This document shows, one piece after another, positions 17,864 to 26,681 of a DNA stretch of 64,000 nucleotides. Source of the stretch: Imperialibacter sp040222815 (GTDB lineage Bacteria; Bacteroidota; Bacteroidia; Cytophagales; Cyclobacteriaceae); the NCBI RefSeq assembly GCF_040222815.1, contig NZ_JAVKCH010000057.1, forward strand, positions 310,001 through 374,000, given 5' to 3'. The notes under the pieces are model-generated. The model worked only from the letters and a program-made list of their open reading frames with translations. It searched no databases and was not told the DNA's origin. Each line of letters starts with the position of its first letter. Positions within the stretch are counted from its first letter, which is position 1. The translations under genes and the position numbers were made by a program.

Positions 17864-18474
17864 TCTATTATGCAAAAGGCCAGATTTTATTGGATTGTTT
17901 TTAACAATCGAGTAATTTTGTTACTCATAAATTCTCTTGCCATCGTCTCTTAACACTTCGAAAACCCACTTAACGCTTTTGACTGAGTTTTTCAATAACT
18001 CCGACGCTGAAAAATGACATGAAGGAATGTTTGAGGAGTTTGGAGAATGACCTAATTCGGAAACTAATCAATTTAAGTGGCTTGGTTATGCTGAGAATAC
18101 TGATAGCCACGTCACCACCACCACTATATTGCGCAATGCTAAGAATAAGAACTCAGCATTTTTCTAAATTGGGGTAATGGTAAAGTCTTTCGCTATATCT
18201 GCCTGAGAAGATATCGGGTGACTTATAAGTTGGAGGGTGGGAATAGTGAGTAACGATGCTAAATGGATGGAAAAAGGATAAGCTAAAATGGTTATGATAG
18301 AAAATTCTTATTGCTCAGACCTAAAAGAGCCTTCGGAAAAGTTGAAATGACTAAAAAAGTGCAGATTTCGGGTAGTGTTTTTGAACGAGTAATCAATCAT
18401 GACATGTTGGTTTGAATTAGCACTGGATAATGGTGTTGCTTTATTGTTCATGATTATAATTAAAAAGTTAGTTG
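17864..18474 (+). other. 611-base region without a supported gene, between OPX/Wzz operon and gmd
   Basis: The longest non-coding stretch in an otherwise packed locus. It begins with two adjacent hairpins (17893-17926). A 52-codon frame at 18019-18177 and an overlapping frame with a protein-like composition (KWLGYAENTDSH…) compete with each other; neither has family resemblance or good start context, so I treat them as chance or decayed sequence. No clear TAnnTTTG promoter element for gmd was found. It divides two operons and may be a junction where the locus was assembled. Confidence 0.5.
17893..17926 (+). terminator. Twin adjacent hairpins, possible terminator after the Wzz-like gene
   Basis: Two perfect inverted repeats touch each other: GATTGTT-TTT-AACAATC (17893-17909, 7-bp stem, 3-base loop) and GAGTAA-TTTTG-TTACTC (17910-17926, 6-bp stem). 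They lie 29 bases after the stop codon of the Wzz-like gene. Stems are AT-rich and no long T tract follows, so termination would be weak; they may also be RNA processing signals. Confidence 0.4.
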
Positions 18475-19620
18475 ATGAAAAAGGCATTAATTACAGGAGT
18501 TACTGGGCAGGACGGCGCCTATCTTGCTGAACTGTTGCTCAAAAAAGGGTACGAGGTTCACGGCATAAAAAGGAGAGCTTCGCTGTTCAACACGGACAGG
18601 ATAGATCACCTGTATCAAGACCCCCATGTCGACCATCCAAAGCTTATTTTGCACTATGGTGATATGACGGATTCCATGAATCTGACAAGAATTATACAGG
18701 AGACACAACCAGATGAGATATACAATTTGGCGGCAATGAGCCATGTAAAGGTGAGTTTTGATACACCAGAATATACTGCAAATGCTGACGGCATTGGGAC
18801 GCTGAGGATTCTTGAGGCCGTGAGACTTCTTGGTCTTGAAGGTAAAACAAGAATATATCAGGCGTCCACTTCTGAATTGTACGGATTGGTGCAACAGGTG
18901 CCTCAGTCAGAGACGACACCTTTCTACCCAAGGTCGCCTTATGCGGTTGCGAAGCTTTATGCCTACTGGATAACTGTGAACTACCGGGAAGCATACAATA
19001 TGTTTGCTTGCAATGGAATTCTATTTAACCATGAGTCCCCCCTTCGTGGAGAAACCTTCGTTACTCGCAAGATCACAAGAGCCGCCGCAAAGATCGTTCT
19101 GGGTTTACAGCAAGACTTATTTGTTGGTAACCTTGATGCGAAAAGAGACTGGGGACATGCTAAAGACTATGTTGAAGCCATGTGGAGAATACTTCAACAG
19201 GACGTTGCTGAGGACTATGTGATTGCCACCGGAGTTACTACCAGTGTAAGAGATTTTATAAAAATGTCGTTTGCTCACGTTGGGCTTAACCTGGCTTTTC
19301 ATGGAAATGGCCTAAATGAAGTTGGAGTTCTTGAATCAATGGATTCTGATAGGTTGATGAAGAAAGTTGGGAATTCAGATCTCCCCGAAGGATTAAAAGT
19401 AGGAGACACTTTAGTAAAAGTAGATCCACGATATTTTAGGCCAACTGAAGTTGACCTTCTCATTGGAGACCCTGCAAAAGCTAATAGCAAGTTGGGGTGG
19501 ACTCCTAAATACCAACTGAAAGGTCTTGTAGAAGAAATGATGGATTCGGATGTTAAGCTTTTTCAAAGAGACATCCATTTGCTTAATGCAGGACACAAGG
19601 TTTTAAAACAGGCAGAGTAA
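18475..19620 (+). CDS. gmd: GDP-mannose 4,6-dehydratase
   Basis: A 381-residue short-chain dehydrogenase that turns GDP-D-mannose into GDP-4-keto-6-deoxy-D-mannose in the cytoplasm. The NADP site TGVTGQDG is at 7-14, the GMD-specific KRRASLFNTDRIDH segment near 32-45, and the catalytic residues Thr132, Glu134, Tyr156 and Lys160 (STSELYG and SPYAVAK) are all present; the FNHESPLRGETFVTRK segment is also family-specific. The ATG at 18475 is preferred to the TTG at 18472. It is first in a long plus-strand gene run; no GDP-fucose synthase or rhamnose reductase is seen nearby, so the 4-keto sugar may be aminated or reduced by other enzymes of the block. Confidence 0.95.
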   Translation: MKKALITGVTGQDGAYLAELLLKKGYEVHGIKRRASLFNTDRIDHLYQDPHVDHPKLILHYGDMTDSMNLTRIIQETQPDEIYNLAAMSHVKVSFDTPEYTANADGIGTLRILEAVRLLGLEGKTRIYQASTSELYGLVQQVPQSETTPFYPRSPYAVAKLYAYWITVNYREAYNMFACNGILFNHESPLRGETFVTRKITRAAAKIVLGLQQDLFVGNLDAKRDWGHAKDYVEAMWRILQQDVAEDYVIATGVTTSVRDFIKMSFAHVGLNLAFHGNGLNEVGVLESMDSDRLMKKVGNSDLPEGLKVGDTLVKVDPRYFRPTEVDLLIGDPAKANSKLGWTPKYQLKGLVEEMMDSDVKLFQRDIHLLNAGHKVLKQAE

Positions 19621-19621
19621 G

Positions 19622-20473
19622 GTGGAGAGTAATACCAGATATTGGGATAGTATTATTAAGCCAAGGTCGAGTTTGTTTGACCTGCAGCTAATGGACGTGT
19701 GGAGGTACAGAGATTTACTCCTAATGTTTGTTAAGCGGGACTTTATTTCGTTGTATAAGCAGACAATCTTAGGGCCACTCTGGTTTCTCATTCAGCCGAT
19801 TTTTACAATGACGGTTTATGTAATTATTTTTGGCGGGTTTGCCAGAATCCCGACTGAAGGGGTGCCAGCACCCTTGTTTTACCTATTGGGAATTTTAACC
19901 TGGAGCTATTTCTTAGACTGCCTTAACAAGACATCCAACGTGTTTCGTGAAAACCAATCAATTTTCGGAAAAGTATATTTTCCGAGACTTATAATGCCTC
20001 TAAGCATCGTGCTGTCAAGCTTGGTTAGGTTTGGTATTCAGTTGTTCCTTTTTCTTTTAGTATTCATTTATTTTTGGTCGACTGGATCCGATATAGGACC
20101 AAACTCCTACATCCTCATTTTTCCTATTTTTATTTTGTGTACTGCCTGCCTCGGCATGGGCCTCGGAATGATTGTCTCCGCCATGACAACAAAGTACAGA
20201 GATATAGCCTATTTAGTCGCCTTTGGGTCACAGTTATTGATGTATGCTACGCCTGTTGTCTATCCTCTATCCTTTGTTCCGGAAAAATACAAGCCAATAA
20301 TAGCGGCGAATCCAATGACACAGGTCATTGAGGGCGTAAGGTTTGGCTTGCTTGGCAAGGGGCACTTTGAACTGATGAATCTTCTCTACCTGGGTGTAAT
20401 TTCTGTTTTAGTGCTCCTTATTGGCATACTGACATTTAAGCAAGTAGAAAAAACCTTTGTTGATACCATATGA
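19622..20473 (+). CDS. wzm: ABC-2 type polysaccharide exporter permease (Wzm)
   Basis: 283 residues with an amphipathic N-terminus (DVWRYRDLLLMFVKRDFI) and six hydrophobic helices, as in Wzm/KpsM/TagG permeases that export complete lipid-linked polysaccharide chains. The GTG at 19622 lies 2 bases after the gmd stop and gives the family-typical N-terminus; the first ATG would remove it. The stop overlaps the start of the ATPase gene (ATGA), confirming a transporter pair. It marks region B as an ABC-dependent pathway. Confidence 0.92.
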   Translation: MESNTRYWDSIIKPRSSLFDLQLMDVWRYRDLLLMFVKRDFISLYKQTILGPLWFLIQPIFTMTVYVIIFGGFARIPTEGVPAPLFYLLGILTWSYFLDCLNKTSNVFRENQSIFGKVYFPRLIMPLSIVLSSLVRFGIQLFLFLLVFIYFWSTGSDIGPNSYILIFPIFILCTACLGMGLGMIVSAMTTKYRDIAYLVAFGSQLLMYATPVVYPLSFVPEKYKPIIAANPMTQVIEGVRFGLLGKGHFELMNLLYLGVISVLVLLIGILTFKQVEKTFVDTI

Positions 20474-21741
20474 GTAATGTTGTAATCGACGTAAAGGGCC
20501 TTGGAAAAGCCTACCAGCTTGGGCAGTTTAGTACTGGTACATTGGCTAACGATGTCAAAAGATGGTGGGCTCTTTCACGAGGCAAAGAGGATCCGTTTTT
20601 GAAGATTGGAGAAGCAAATGATCGAAGCAAAAAAGGAGATTCTGATATAGTTTGGAGCCTTAAGGACATTAGCTTTGATATTAAACAGGGTGATTCGGTC
20701 GGTATTATTGGTCGAAATGGAGCAGGTAAAAGCACACTGTTGAAAGTGCTGTCGCATGTTACGTCTCCGACGACTGGAGTTGTTAAAGTCAAAGGGAGAA
20801 TTGCCAGTTTGCTGGAAGTCGGTACGGGTTTCCATCCTGAACTGACAGGCAGAGAAAATATTTTTCTGAACGGTGCCATTCTCGGGATGAGTAAACTGGA
20901 AATAAAATCGAAATTTGATGAAATAGTTGATTTTTCGGGAGTTGAACGATATATAGATACTCCGGTTAAGCGCTACTCTTCTGGAATGTATGTTCGTTTG
21001 GCATTTGCCGTAGCAGCTCATTTGGAAAGTGAAATTCTAATAGTGGACGAAGTTTTGGCTGTTGGTGACGCAGAGTTCCAAAAGAAGTGCCTGGGTAAAA
21101 TGGGGCACATAAGCAAGGGAGAAGGGCGAACTGTTCTCTTTGTAAGCCACAACATGAGTGCAGTAACTAATTTGTGCACACAAGGCATCGTGCTTAGAAA
21201 TGGACAAATGGAATTCAACGGGTCAATACAAGGGGCTATGCAAAGCTATTTGCAGCAATTCTCCGAATCTCAGACCCAAGTGAACTACACGCCAGAAACC
21301 GGTCCTGGCAATGAGTCAGCTAGATTATTAATGGCAAAAGTATCTGGCGCAAATAAGAAGGATGTGTTAAGAATAAATGAAAGCTTGCTGCTTGAGTTTG
21401 AGCTGGCTGTAAACAAGCAATTCTCAGGGGAGTGCCTTGATATTACCTACCATTTAGTAGACGAACTAGGTAATCTAGTTTTTGTAGCTACTACAGACTC
21501 TCACATTGACTGTAAAGGAAAATTTAAGACTGCTGCATCGTGTGTTATCCCGCCAAATCTTATGAATACTGGCATTTACAATATCAGCCGACTATTGTTA
21601 GTTAGGAATAAAGGTCAGGTGTTAACAGAGTTTAATGACATAATTCAGTTCGAACTAGTTGAACAAGAAAAACAGGAGCTTGGCTGGCGTGGTCAAAAAG
21701 AAGGGATTGTGAAACCAGACCTTAAATGGGTCATCAGTTGA
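20470..21741 (+). CDS. wzt: ABC exporter ATPase with C-terminal carbohydrate-binding domain (Wzt)
   Basis: 423 residues. ATPase half: Walker A GRNGAGKS at 81-88, signature YSSGMYVRLA at 169-178, Walker B ILIVDE at 189-194, switch His227. From about residue 265 there is a separate beta-rich domain of about 155 residues, matching the position and size of the Wzt C-terminal domain that recognises a modified non-reducing chain end before export. That design implies that the chain exported here carries a terminal tag, and candidate tagging enzymes (methyltransferase, acyltransferases) lie downstream. ATGA overlap with wzm; next gene starts 1 base after the stop. Confidence 0.93.
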   Translation: MSNVVIDVKGLGKAYQLGQFSTGTLANDVKRWWALSRGKEDPFLKIGEANDRSKKGDSDIVWSLKDISFDIKQGDSVGIIGRNGAGKSTLLKVLSHVTSPTTGVVKVKGRIASLLEVGTGFHPELTGRENIFLNGAILGMSKLEIKSKFDEIVDFSGVERYIDTPVKRYSSGMYVRLAFAVAAHLESEILIVDEVLAVGDAEFQKKCLGKMGHISKGEGRTVLFVSHNMSAVTNLCTQGIVLRNGQMEFNGSIQGAMQSYLQQFSESQTQVNYTPETGPGNESARLLMAKVSGANKKDVLRINESLLLEFELAVNKQFSGECLDITYHLVDELGNLVFVATTDSHIDCKGKFKTAASCVIPPNLMNTGIYNISRLLLVRNKGQVLTEFNDIIQFELVEQEKQELGWRGQKEGIVKPDLKWVIS

Positions 21742-21742
21742 T

Positions 21743-22822
21743 ATGATACCAGTAACAAAGCCGTTTTTACCCCCAATAGAAGAATATCAGTCCTTAATTG
21801 CTGATGTGTGGCAACGACAGTGGCTCACCAATAATGGGCCTCTGGTAAATGAGCTTGAGCTGCAATTGAAGACAAGATTGGATATTCCCCACTTGCTGTA
21901 CGTAACAAATGGCACAATTGCCTTACAGCTAGCTATTAAAGCCTTGAATCTTCGGGGGGAGATAATAACCACTCCCTTTAGTTATGTGGCAACCTGTAGC
22001 AGCATCATCTGGGAAGGCTGCACGCCCATTTTTGTTGATATTAATTCAAAGGACTTTAACATAAACCCAGAGTTGATTGAAGCTTCAATCACTCCTAAAA
22101 CGACTGCAATATTAGCTACGCATGTATTTGGAAATGCCTGTGATATTGAGGCGATTGGTAAAATAGCAGACAAGCACAATTTGAAAGTTATCTACGATGC
22201 AGCTCATTGCTTTGGAACAACTTATAAGAGTCAATCTATTTTCAAATTTGGGGACGTAAGTACCACGAGTTTTCACGCTACAAAGCTGTTCCATACAGTT
22301 GAAGGCGGCGCTGTTTTTACAAAAGATTCAGACCTGTTAAAGAAACTGGCCTTTCTTAGAAACTTTGGCCATCACGGGCCTAAAGAATTTGCGGAGGTAG
22401 GGATCAATGGCAAGAACTCTGAACTGCATGCAGCTATGGGTCTATTGAATCTAAACTATTTAGACGAAATTTTACAAAGGAGGAAGCAGCAGAGTCTTCA
22501 TTATATTGAGAAACTAAGACATAGTGTAATCCAATTTCCAACTTTAAACAAGGATACAAGGTATAACTATGCATACTTTCCTGTTGTTTTTCAAAGTGAG
22601 GCACAAACACTGAAAGTTATTCAAGATCTCGAAGCCAATAGAATTTCCCCAAGAAGGTATTTTTACCCTTCGTTAAACACCATCGATCTTTTCGGTAGGT
22701 CTTCATGCCCAGAAAGTGAATTAATTGCTAGCAAAGTGCTTTGCCTCCCACTCTACCATACCCTTACTTTGACAGATGTGGATTATATATGTCGCATCAT
22801 TCTGCGAACAATAAATAATTAA
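21743..22822 (+). CDS. DegT/DnrJ/EryC1-family sugar aminotransferase (VioA/FdtB-like)
   Basis: 359-residue PLP enzyme. The probable Schiff-base Lys181 is in SFHATKLFHTVEGGA, and the N-terminus (VTKPFLPP…WLTNNGP) strongly recalls VioA-type enzymes, which transfer an amino group to the 4-keto position of dTDP-4-keto-6-deoxyglucose. No rmlA or rmlB is in the window; the 4-keto product of Gmd upstream is an alternative substrate (giving a perosamine-type sugar). Located between wzt and a WbqC-family gene with 1-base gaps on both sides, so firmly in the operon. The product is probably an amino sugar that is then N-acylated. Confidence 0.87.
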   Translation: MIPVTKPFLPPIEEYQSLIADVWQRQWLTNNGPLVNELELQLKTRLDIPHLLYVTNGTIALQLAIKALNLRGEIITTPFSYVATCSSIIWEGCTPIFVDINSKDFNINPELIEASITPKTTAILATHVFGNACDIEAIGKIADKHNLKVIYDAAHCFGTTYKSQSIFKFGDVSTTSFHATKLFHTVEGGAVFTKDSDLLKKLAFLRNFGHHGPKEFAEVGINGKNSELHAAMGLLNLNYLDEILQRRKQQSLHYIEKLRHSVIQFPTLNKDTRYNYAYFPVVFQSEAQTLKVIQDLEANRISPRRYFYPSLNTIDLFGRSSCPESELIASKVLCLPLYHTLTLTDVDYICRIILRTINN

Positions 22823-22823
22823 T

Positions 22824-23534
22824 ATGAAAGTGGCTATCATGCAACCCTACTTTCTTCCATATGTAGGGTATTTTCAATTGATCAATGCGGTTGATAAGTT
22901 CGTTATTTATGACAACATTGAATTCACAAAGAAAGGATGGATCAATCGCAACAGATTTTTAGTTAATGGTGGAGACGAATTTTTCACCTTGCCATTAAAG
23001 AAAGATTCAGACTATTTGCAAGTAAAAGAAAGGCTTTTAGCCGATTCGTTTGAATCTGACAGAGCCAAAATCCTTAGAAAAATAAAGGAAGCTTATCGCA
23101 AGGCCCCCTTTGCCGATAAAACATATCCAATACTGGAGGATATATTTAATTATCAGTCCAAAAATCTCTTCGATTATATTCTTAACTCCGTCCGCATCGT
23201 TTGTAATCAATTTGGAATACAGACAGAAATCGTGATCTCTTCCTCCATAGATATCAATCATCAATTAAGGTCAGAAAGCAAAGTAATTGAAATTTGTAAG
23301 AAAATTGGAGCTAGCGCTTATATTAATCCTATTGGTGGTGTTGAGCTATATTCAAGTTCAAAATTTGCCTTGGATGGGATAGAGTTAAGTTTTTTAAAGG
23401 CGAGTCCTTTTGAGTATTCGCAGTTTCAAAATGCTTTTGTGCCATGGCTCTCTATTTTGGATGTGATGATGTTTGTTTCTGTAGATGAGATAGTTGATCG
23501 ATTGATCAATAACTATACATTAGTGTCTAACTAA
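22824..23534 (+). CDS. WbqC family protein
   Basis: 236 residues; the N-terminus (MQPYFLPYVGYFQLI) and the following YDNIEFTKKGWINRN segment are the conserved signature of the WbqC-like family, which is found in O-antigen loci and has no firmly established reaction; a role in acylating amino sugars has been suggested by gene neighbourhood. A conserved SSSIDINHQLRSE-like middle segment and PIGG motif are also present. Single base after the aminotransferase stop and 2 bases before the first propeller gene, so co-translated with both. Confidence 0.85.
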   Translation: MKVAIMQPYFLPYVGYFQLINAVDKFVIYDNIEFTKKGWINRNRFLVNGGDEFFTLPLKKDSDYLQVKERLLADSFESDRAKILRKIKEAYRKAPFADKTYPILEDIFNYQSKNLFDYILNSVRIVCNQFGIQTEIVISSSIDINHQLRSESKVIEICKKIGASAYINPIGGVELYSSSKFALDGIELSFLKASPFEYSQFQNAFVPWLSILDVMMFVSVDEIVDRLINNYTLVSN

Positions 23535-23536
23535 AC

Positions 23537-24490
23537 ATGAACTTTAACTGGAAAAAGTTAGGGAGGGTATTTAACCCTTTGGAAGTACAAGGAAAATCTT
23601 TTTTGAAGGAGTTTGCTCAAGCTCCTTCTGTAGTCATTTTTGATGCTTTCGTTAGAGTATATTTTTCATGTAGACCCTCACCCGACAGGAATGGTCAATA
23701 CGTAAGCTATTCTGCATATGTGGATTTAGATAAGAACGACTTGTTCAACATCATCCGGGTTAGCGATGAGCCAATTTTAAAACTTGGCGAGTTGGGCACG
23801 TTTGATGAGTTCGGTACCTATCCGGTATCTGTAGTGAAGTGTGATAATGAGTATCGTGCTTATTATGCTGGATGGACAAGGTGTGAATCTGTCCCTTTCA
23901 ATGTGGCAATTGGAATGGCAGTAAGTCATAACGAAGGTATAACTTTTAACAAAATGGGAAACGGGCCGATACTATCCTACACCCCAGATGAGCCATTTAT
24001 TCTAAGTGGTCCAAAAATCAGGTTCTTTAATAACAAATGGTACCTTTTCTACATAGCTGGTCGCAGGTGGGTGCTTGACAATGGGAAGCCCGAACCTGTC
24101 TACAAAATCAGAATGGCAACGTCAGACGACGGGTATAACTGGACAAAACACAACAGCGACCTAATTCTTGATATACTTGACGAAAATGAGGCCCAGGCAA
24201 GCCCCGATGTGATTTTTCTAAACGGAAAATATCACATGTTTTTTTGCTATAGATACGGTACAGGATATAGGGGAAAAGAAAGGGGCTACCGGATTGGCTA
24301 TGCGTCCAGTGCTGACTTGATTAGCTGGGAAAGAGAAGATATAAAAGCAGGCATCGATGTTTCCGCAACTGGATGGGATTCAGAAATGGTCAGTTATCCT
24401 CATGTTTTTGAACTTGGTGGCAAAGTTTATATGCTCTACCTGGGCAATCAAGTTGGTAGAGAAGGGTTTGGCATCGCTGAATTGACTTAA
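23537..24490 (+). CDS. Five-bladed beta-propeller glycosidase-like protein (first of a tandem pair)
   Basis: 317 residues without signal peptide, so cytoplasmic. Repeated blade patterns (VRVYFSCR, YRAYYAGW, KWYLFYIAG, KYHMFFCYR, KVYMLYLGN) and the SWDSEMVSYPH-like acidic segment near 275-285 resemble the GH43/GH32/GH130 propeller superfamily. About half of its positions look alike in the neighbour at 24503, including RVYFS/RIYFS, DENEAQASP/DENECQALP and GWDSEM, so the two arose by duplication. A cytoplasmic propeller in an O-antigen operon may be a phosphorylase, a glycan-trimming enzyme or a sugar-binding protein; activity is not shown by sequence. Confidence 0.7.
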   Translation: MNFNWKKLGRVFNPLEVQGKSFLKEFAQAPSVVIFDAFVRVYFSCRPSPDRNGQYVSYSAYVDLDKNDLFNIIRVSDEPILKLGELGTFDEFGTYPVSVVKCDNEYRAYYAGWTRCESVPFNVAIGMAVSHNEGITFNKMGNGPILSYTPDEPFILSGPKIRFFNNKWYLFYIAGRRWVLDNGKPEPVYKIRMATSDDGYNWTKHNSDLILDILDENEAQASPDVIFLNGKYHMFFCYRYGTGYRGKERGYRIGYASSADLISWEREDIKAGIDVSATGWDSEMVSYPHVFELGGKVYMLYLGNQVGREGFGIAELT

Positions 24491-24502
24491 TGCGGCTACA
24501 AT

Positions 24503-25462
24503 ATGAAGTGGAAAAAGAAAGGTAAGCTATTTGATCCTACCAATCATGGTTTGAACTTTGAGTGTACTGACTATGCGCAGTCTCCACAAACAATTGTGTT
24601 CAAAGAGCACGTTAGAATCTATTTTTCAACCAGAAAGAAAGACCAAACAGGGAAGTTTCTTAGTGAAATAGCATTTGTTGACCTTGATAAGGAGCTAAAG
24701 GAAATCATAAACTTTTCGAAAAATGAGGTGATTCCTCTCGGAAAACTGGGTTGTTTTGATGAGCACGGAATCTTTCCTATTAACCCGTTATTACATAATG
24801 GTCAAATCATGGCCTATACATGTGGTTGGAACAGAAGAGTATCGGTCTCTGTTGACACGTCAACAGGCCTCGCTATTAGTGACGATAACGGCGATACATT
24901 TAAAAAAATAGGAGACGGCCCAGTGCTTTCTTCTTCGTTGAAAGAGCCTATGCTTGTGGGAGACTCTTTTGTTAAGGTTTTCGACGGCGTTTTTCACATG
25001 TGGTATATTTTCGGGAAAAATTGGATAGAAGCGCAAAATGAAGAGCCTCCGGCCAGAGTGTATAAAATTGCGCACGCTACCTCCAACGACGGAGTAACCT
25101 GGGAAAAAAAAGATGGCGTTGAGATTATTGGTAACGTTATCGATGAAAATGAGTGTCAGGCGCTTCCAACAGTCATTAAGCATAACGGCTACTACCATAT
25201 GTACTTTTGCTTCAGGCACGCCACAGATTTCAGAAAAAACCCAGAGAGAGGATATCGAATAGGATACGCATATTCCCATGACCTGGTTAACTGGATCAGA
25301 GATGACTCTACAGGAGGAATAGAGAAGTCGGAGAGTGGATGGGACTCTGAAATGATGTGTTATCCGCATATTTTTACCGTAGAAGATGAGATTTACATGC
25401 TTTATAATGGCAACGAGTTCGGCAAATACGGTTTTGGATTGGCACAATTGATCGACACTTAA
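24503..25462 (+). CDS. Five-bladed beta-propeller glycosidase-like protein (second of a tandem pair)
   Basis: 319 residues, same architecture as its neighbour: opening FDPTNHGLNFE, blades with VRIYFSTRK, MAYTCGWNR, FHMWYIFGKN, YYHMYFCFRH and IYMLYNGNEFG, and acidic residues in LGCFDEHG, DENECQ and GWDSEMM that could form a propeller active site. All three acidic clusters are also found at the same places in the first copy, so both may be active. It begins 12 bases after the first copy. Probable intracellular function on nucleotide- or lipid-linked glycan; substrate unknown. Confidence 0.7.
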   Translation: MKWKKKGKLFDPTNHGLNFECTDYAQSPQTIVFKEHVRIYFSTRKKDQTGKFLSEIAFVDLDKELKEIINFSKNEVIPLGKLGCFDEHGIFPINPLLHNGQIMAYTCGWNRRVSVSVDTSTGLAISDDNGDTFKKIGDGPVLSSSLKEPMLVGDSFVKVFDGVFHMWYIFGKNWIEAQNEEPPARVYKIAHATSNDGVTWEKKDGVEIIGNVIDENECQALPTVIKHNGYYHMYFCFRHATDFRKNPERGYRIGYAYSHDLVNWIRDDSTGGIEKSESGWDSEMMCYPHIFTVEDEIYMLYNGNEFGKYGFGLAQLIDT

Positions 25463-25474
25463 GAATTCTAAAAA

Positions 25475-26674
25475 TTGGAATCAACTGAATTACTTTTTCG
25501 AATAAATGCTGCAGGGTGGTTGGATATTGCCAATCATTTAAATGAATGCAAAGAAAATTTCAGCCCCTCTTTGGACACCAAAGTGAATATTAATGAGTAC
25601 GCAACTAAAATACGTTCGAATGCTGTCACTTTTGAAGCGTGGGCCGAAGACAGGCTTGTTGGCTTAGTGGCAGCGTATTTTAATGACGCAAGCCGTGGCA
25701 TAGGTTATATAACCAACGTAAGTACGATTAAAGCCTATTTTGGAATGGGTATAGCAGGTAGTTTGCTATTCAATTGTATCGAATACGGGAGGGAAAGAAA
25801 CTACCATAAAATCAGCCTGGAAGTTAATAGTCAGGCAAAGCCTGCAATTCATCTATATAAAAAGTATAATTTTGAAGCTAGTCACAAGGGCGGTGAAGTA
25901 TTAAAAATGAGTTTGAAATTGAATAGAAACAGTATGAAGGACAGGGATTATAACAAAGAGTTAAAAGATACCAGCGATCACAAATATGCGTATGATTTCG
26001 ACTTTGACGTAATGCATGGCTTCATGCTCAAATCGTTTACCAATTTTTTCAGACCTGGGTCTTTACTCGAATTAGGAAGCTTCAAGGGAGACTTTACGAA
26101 GAGGCTGGTGCCCCATTTTGATGATATAACTTGTGTAGAAGCTTCGGATGAGGCCATTCAGTTAGCAAAAAAGGAGCTTGGCGGTAAAGTTAAGTTTATT
26201 AATTCGCTGTTTGAGAGTCTTGAATTGAATGAAAAATATGACAACGTCATACTTACTCACGTACTGGAGCATATTGATGATCCGGTTTTAGTGCTAAAAA
26301 AGATAAATGATCAGTGGCTGTCTGACAATGGTCGGCTTTTTCTAGTTTGCCCTAACGCCAACGCACCTTCAAGGCAGATAGCAGTGAAAATGGGGCTTAT
26401 TTCTCATAATTCTGCCATTACACCTGCGGAAAGTGAGCATGGCCATCGCATTACCTATACTCTTGATACCCTCGAGCGAGATGCAAAAGCTGCTGGCTTA
26501 AACGTCGTTTTCCGAACGGGCATCTTTTTTAAAGCACTAGCAAACTTTCAATGGGACAGGCTCCTGCAAACGGACATTATAAGCAATGAGTATCTGGAAG
26601 GTTGCTACCAGCTCGGGCATCAGTACCCTGATCTTTGTTCAAGTATTTTTCTTCTCTGTGAAAAGGGTAAATAA
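25475..26674 (+). CDS. Fusion of GNAT acetyltransferase and SAM-dependent methyltransferase
   Basis: 399 residues in two modules. Residues 1-150 form a GNAT fold: strand GLVAAYFND near 63-71, the acetyl-CoA loop TIKAYFGMGIAGSLL near 84-98 and the LEVNSQAKPAIHLYKKYNF segment near 115-133. Residues 154-399 form a class I methyltransferase with LLELGSFKGDF near 199 and LTHVLEHIDD near 263. A TTG at 25475 is the only start that keeps the GNAT intact. The ATG at codon 154 (25934), right at the domain border, could start a separate methyltransferase. The gene follows the twin propellers by 12 bases. Probably N-acylates and methylates the same sugar, such as a terminal amino sugar. Confidence 0.78.
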   Translation: MESTELLFRINAAGWLDIANHLNECKENFSPSLDTKVNINEYATKIRSNAVTFEAWAEDRLVGLVAAYFNDASRGIGYITNVSTIKAYFGMGIAGSLLFNCIEYGRERNYHKISLEVNSQAKPAIHLYKKYNFEASHKGGEVLKMSLKLNRNSMKDRDYNKELKDTSDHKYAYDFDFDVMHGFMLKSFTNFFRPGSLLELGSFKGDFTKRLVPHFDDITCVEASDEAIQLAKKELGGKVKFINSLFESLELNEKYDNVILTHVLEHIDDPVLVLKKINDQWLSDNGRLFLVCPNANAPSRQIAVKMGLISHNSAITPAESEHGHRITYTLDTLERDAKAAGLNVVFRTGIFFKALANFQWDRLLQTDIISNEYLEGCYQLGHQYPDLCSSIFLLCEKGK

Positions 26675-26681
26675 CTGGTAA

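Noticed and set aside
18019..18177. 52-codon frame in the gap before gmd
   Set aside because: Competes with another protein-like frame on the same bases, no ribosome site or homology clue; left as part of the gene-free region.
18437..18460. TTGCTT and TATAAT upstream of gmd resembling a sigma-70 promoter
   Set aside because: Spacing between the boxes is too short and the Bacteroidota sigma factor uses different elements; TATAAT is expected by chance in AT-rich intergenic DNA.
24860..25447. 195-codon minus-strand frame opposite the second propeller gene
   Set aside because: Fully antisense to a gene with clear domain structure; composition mirrors the opposite strand.
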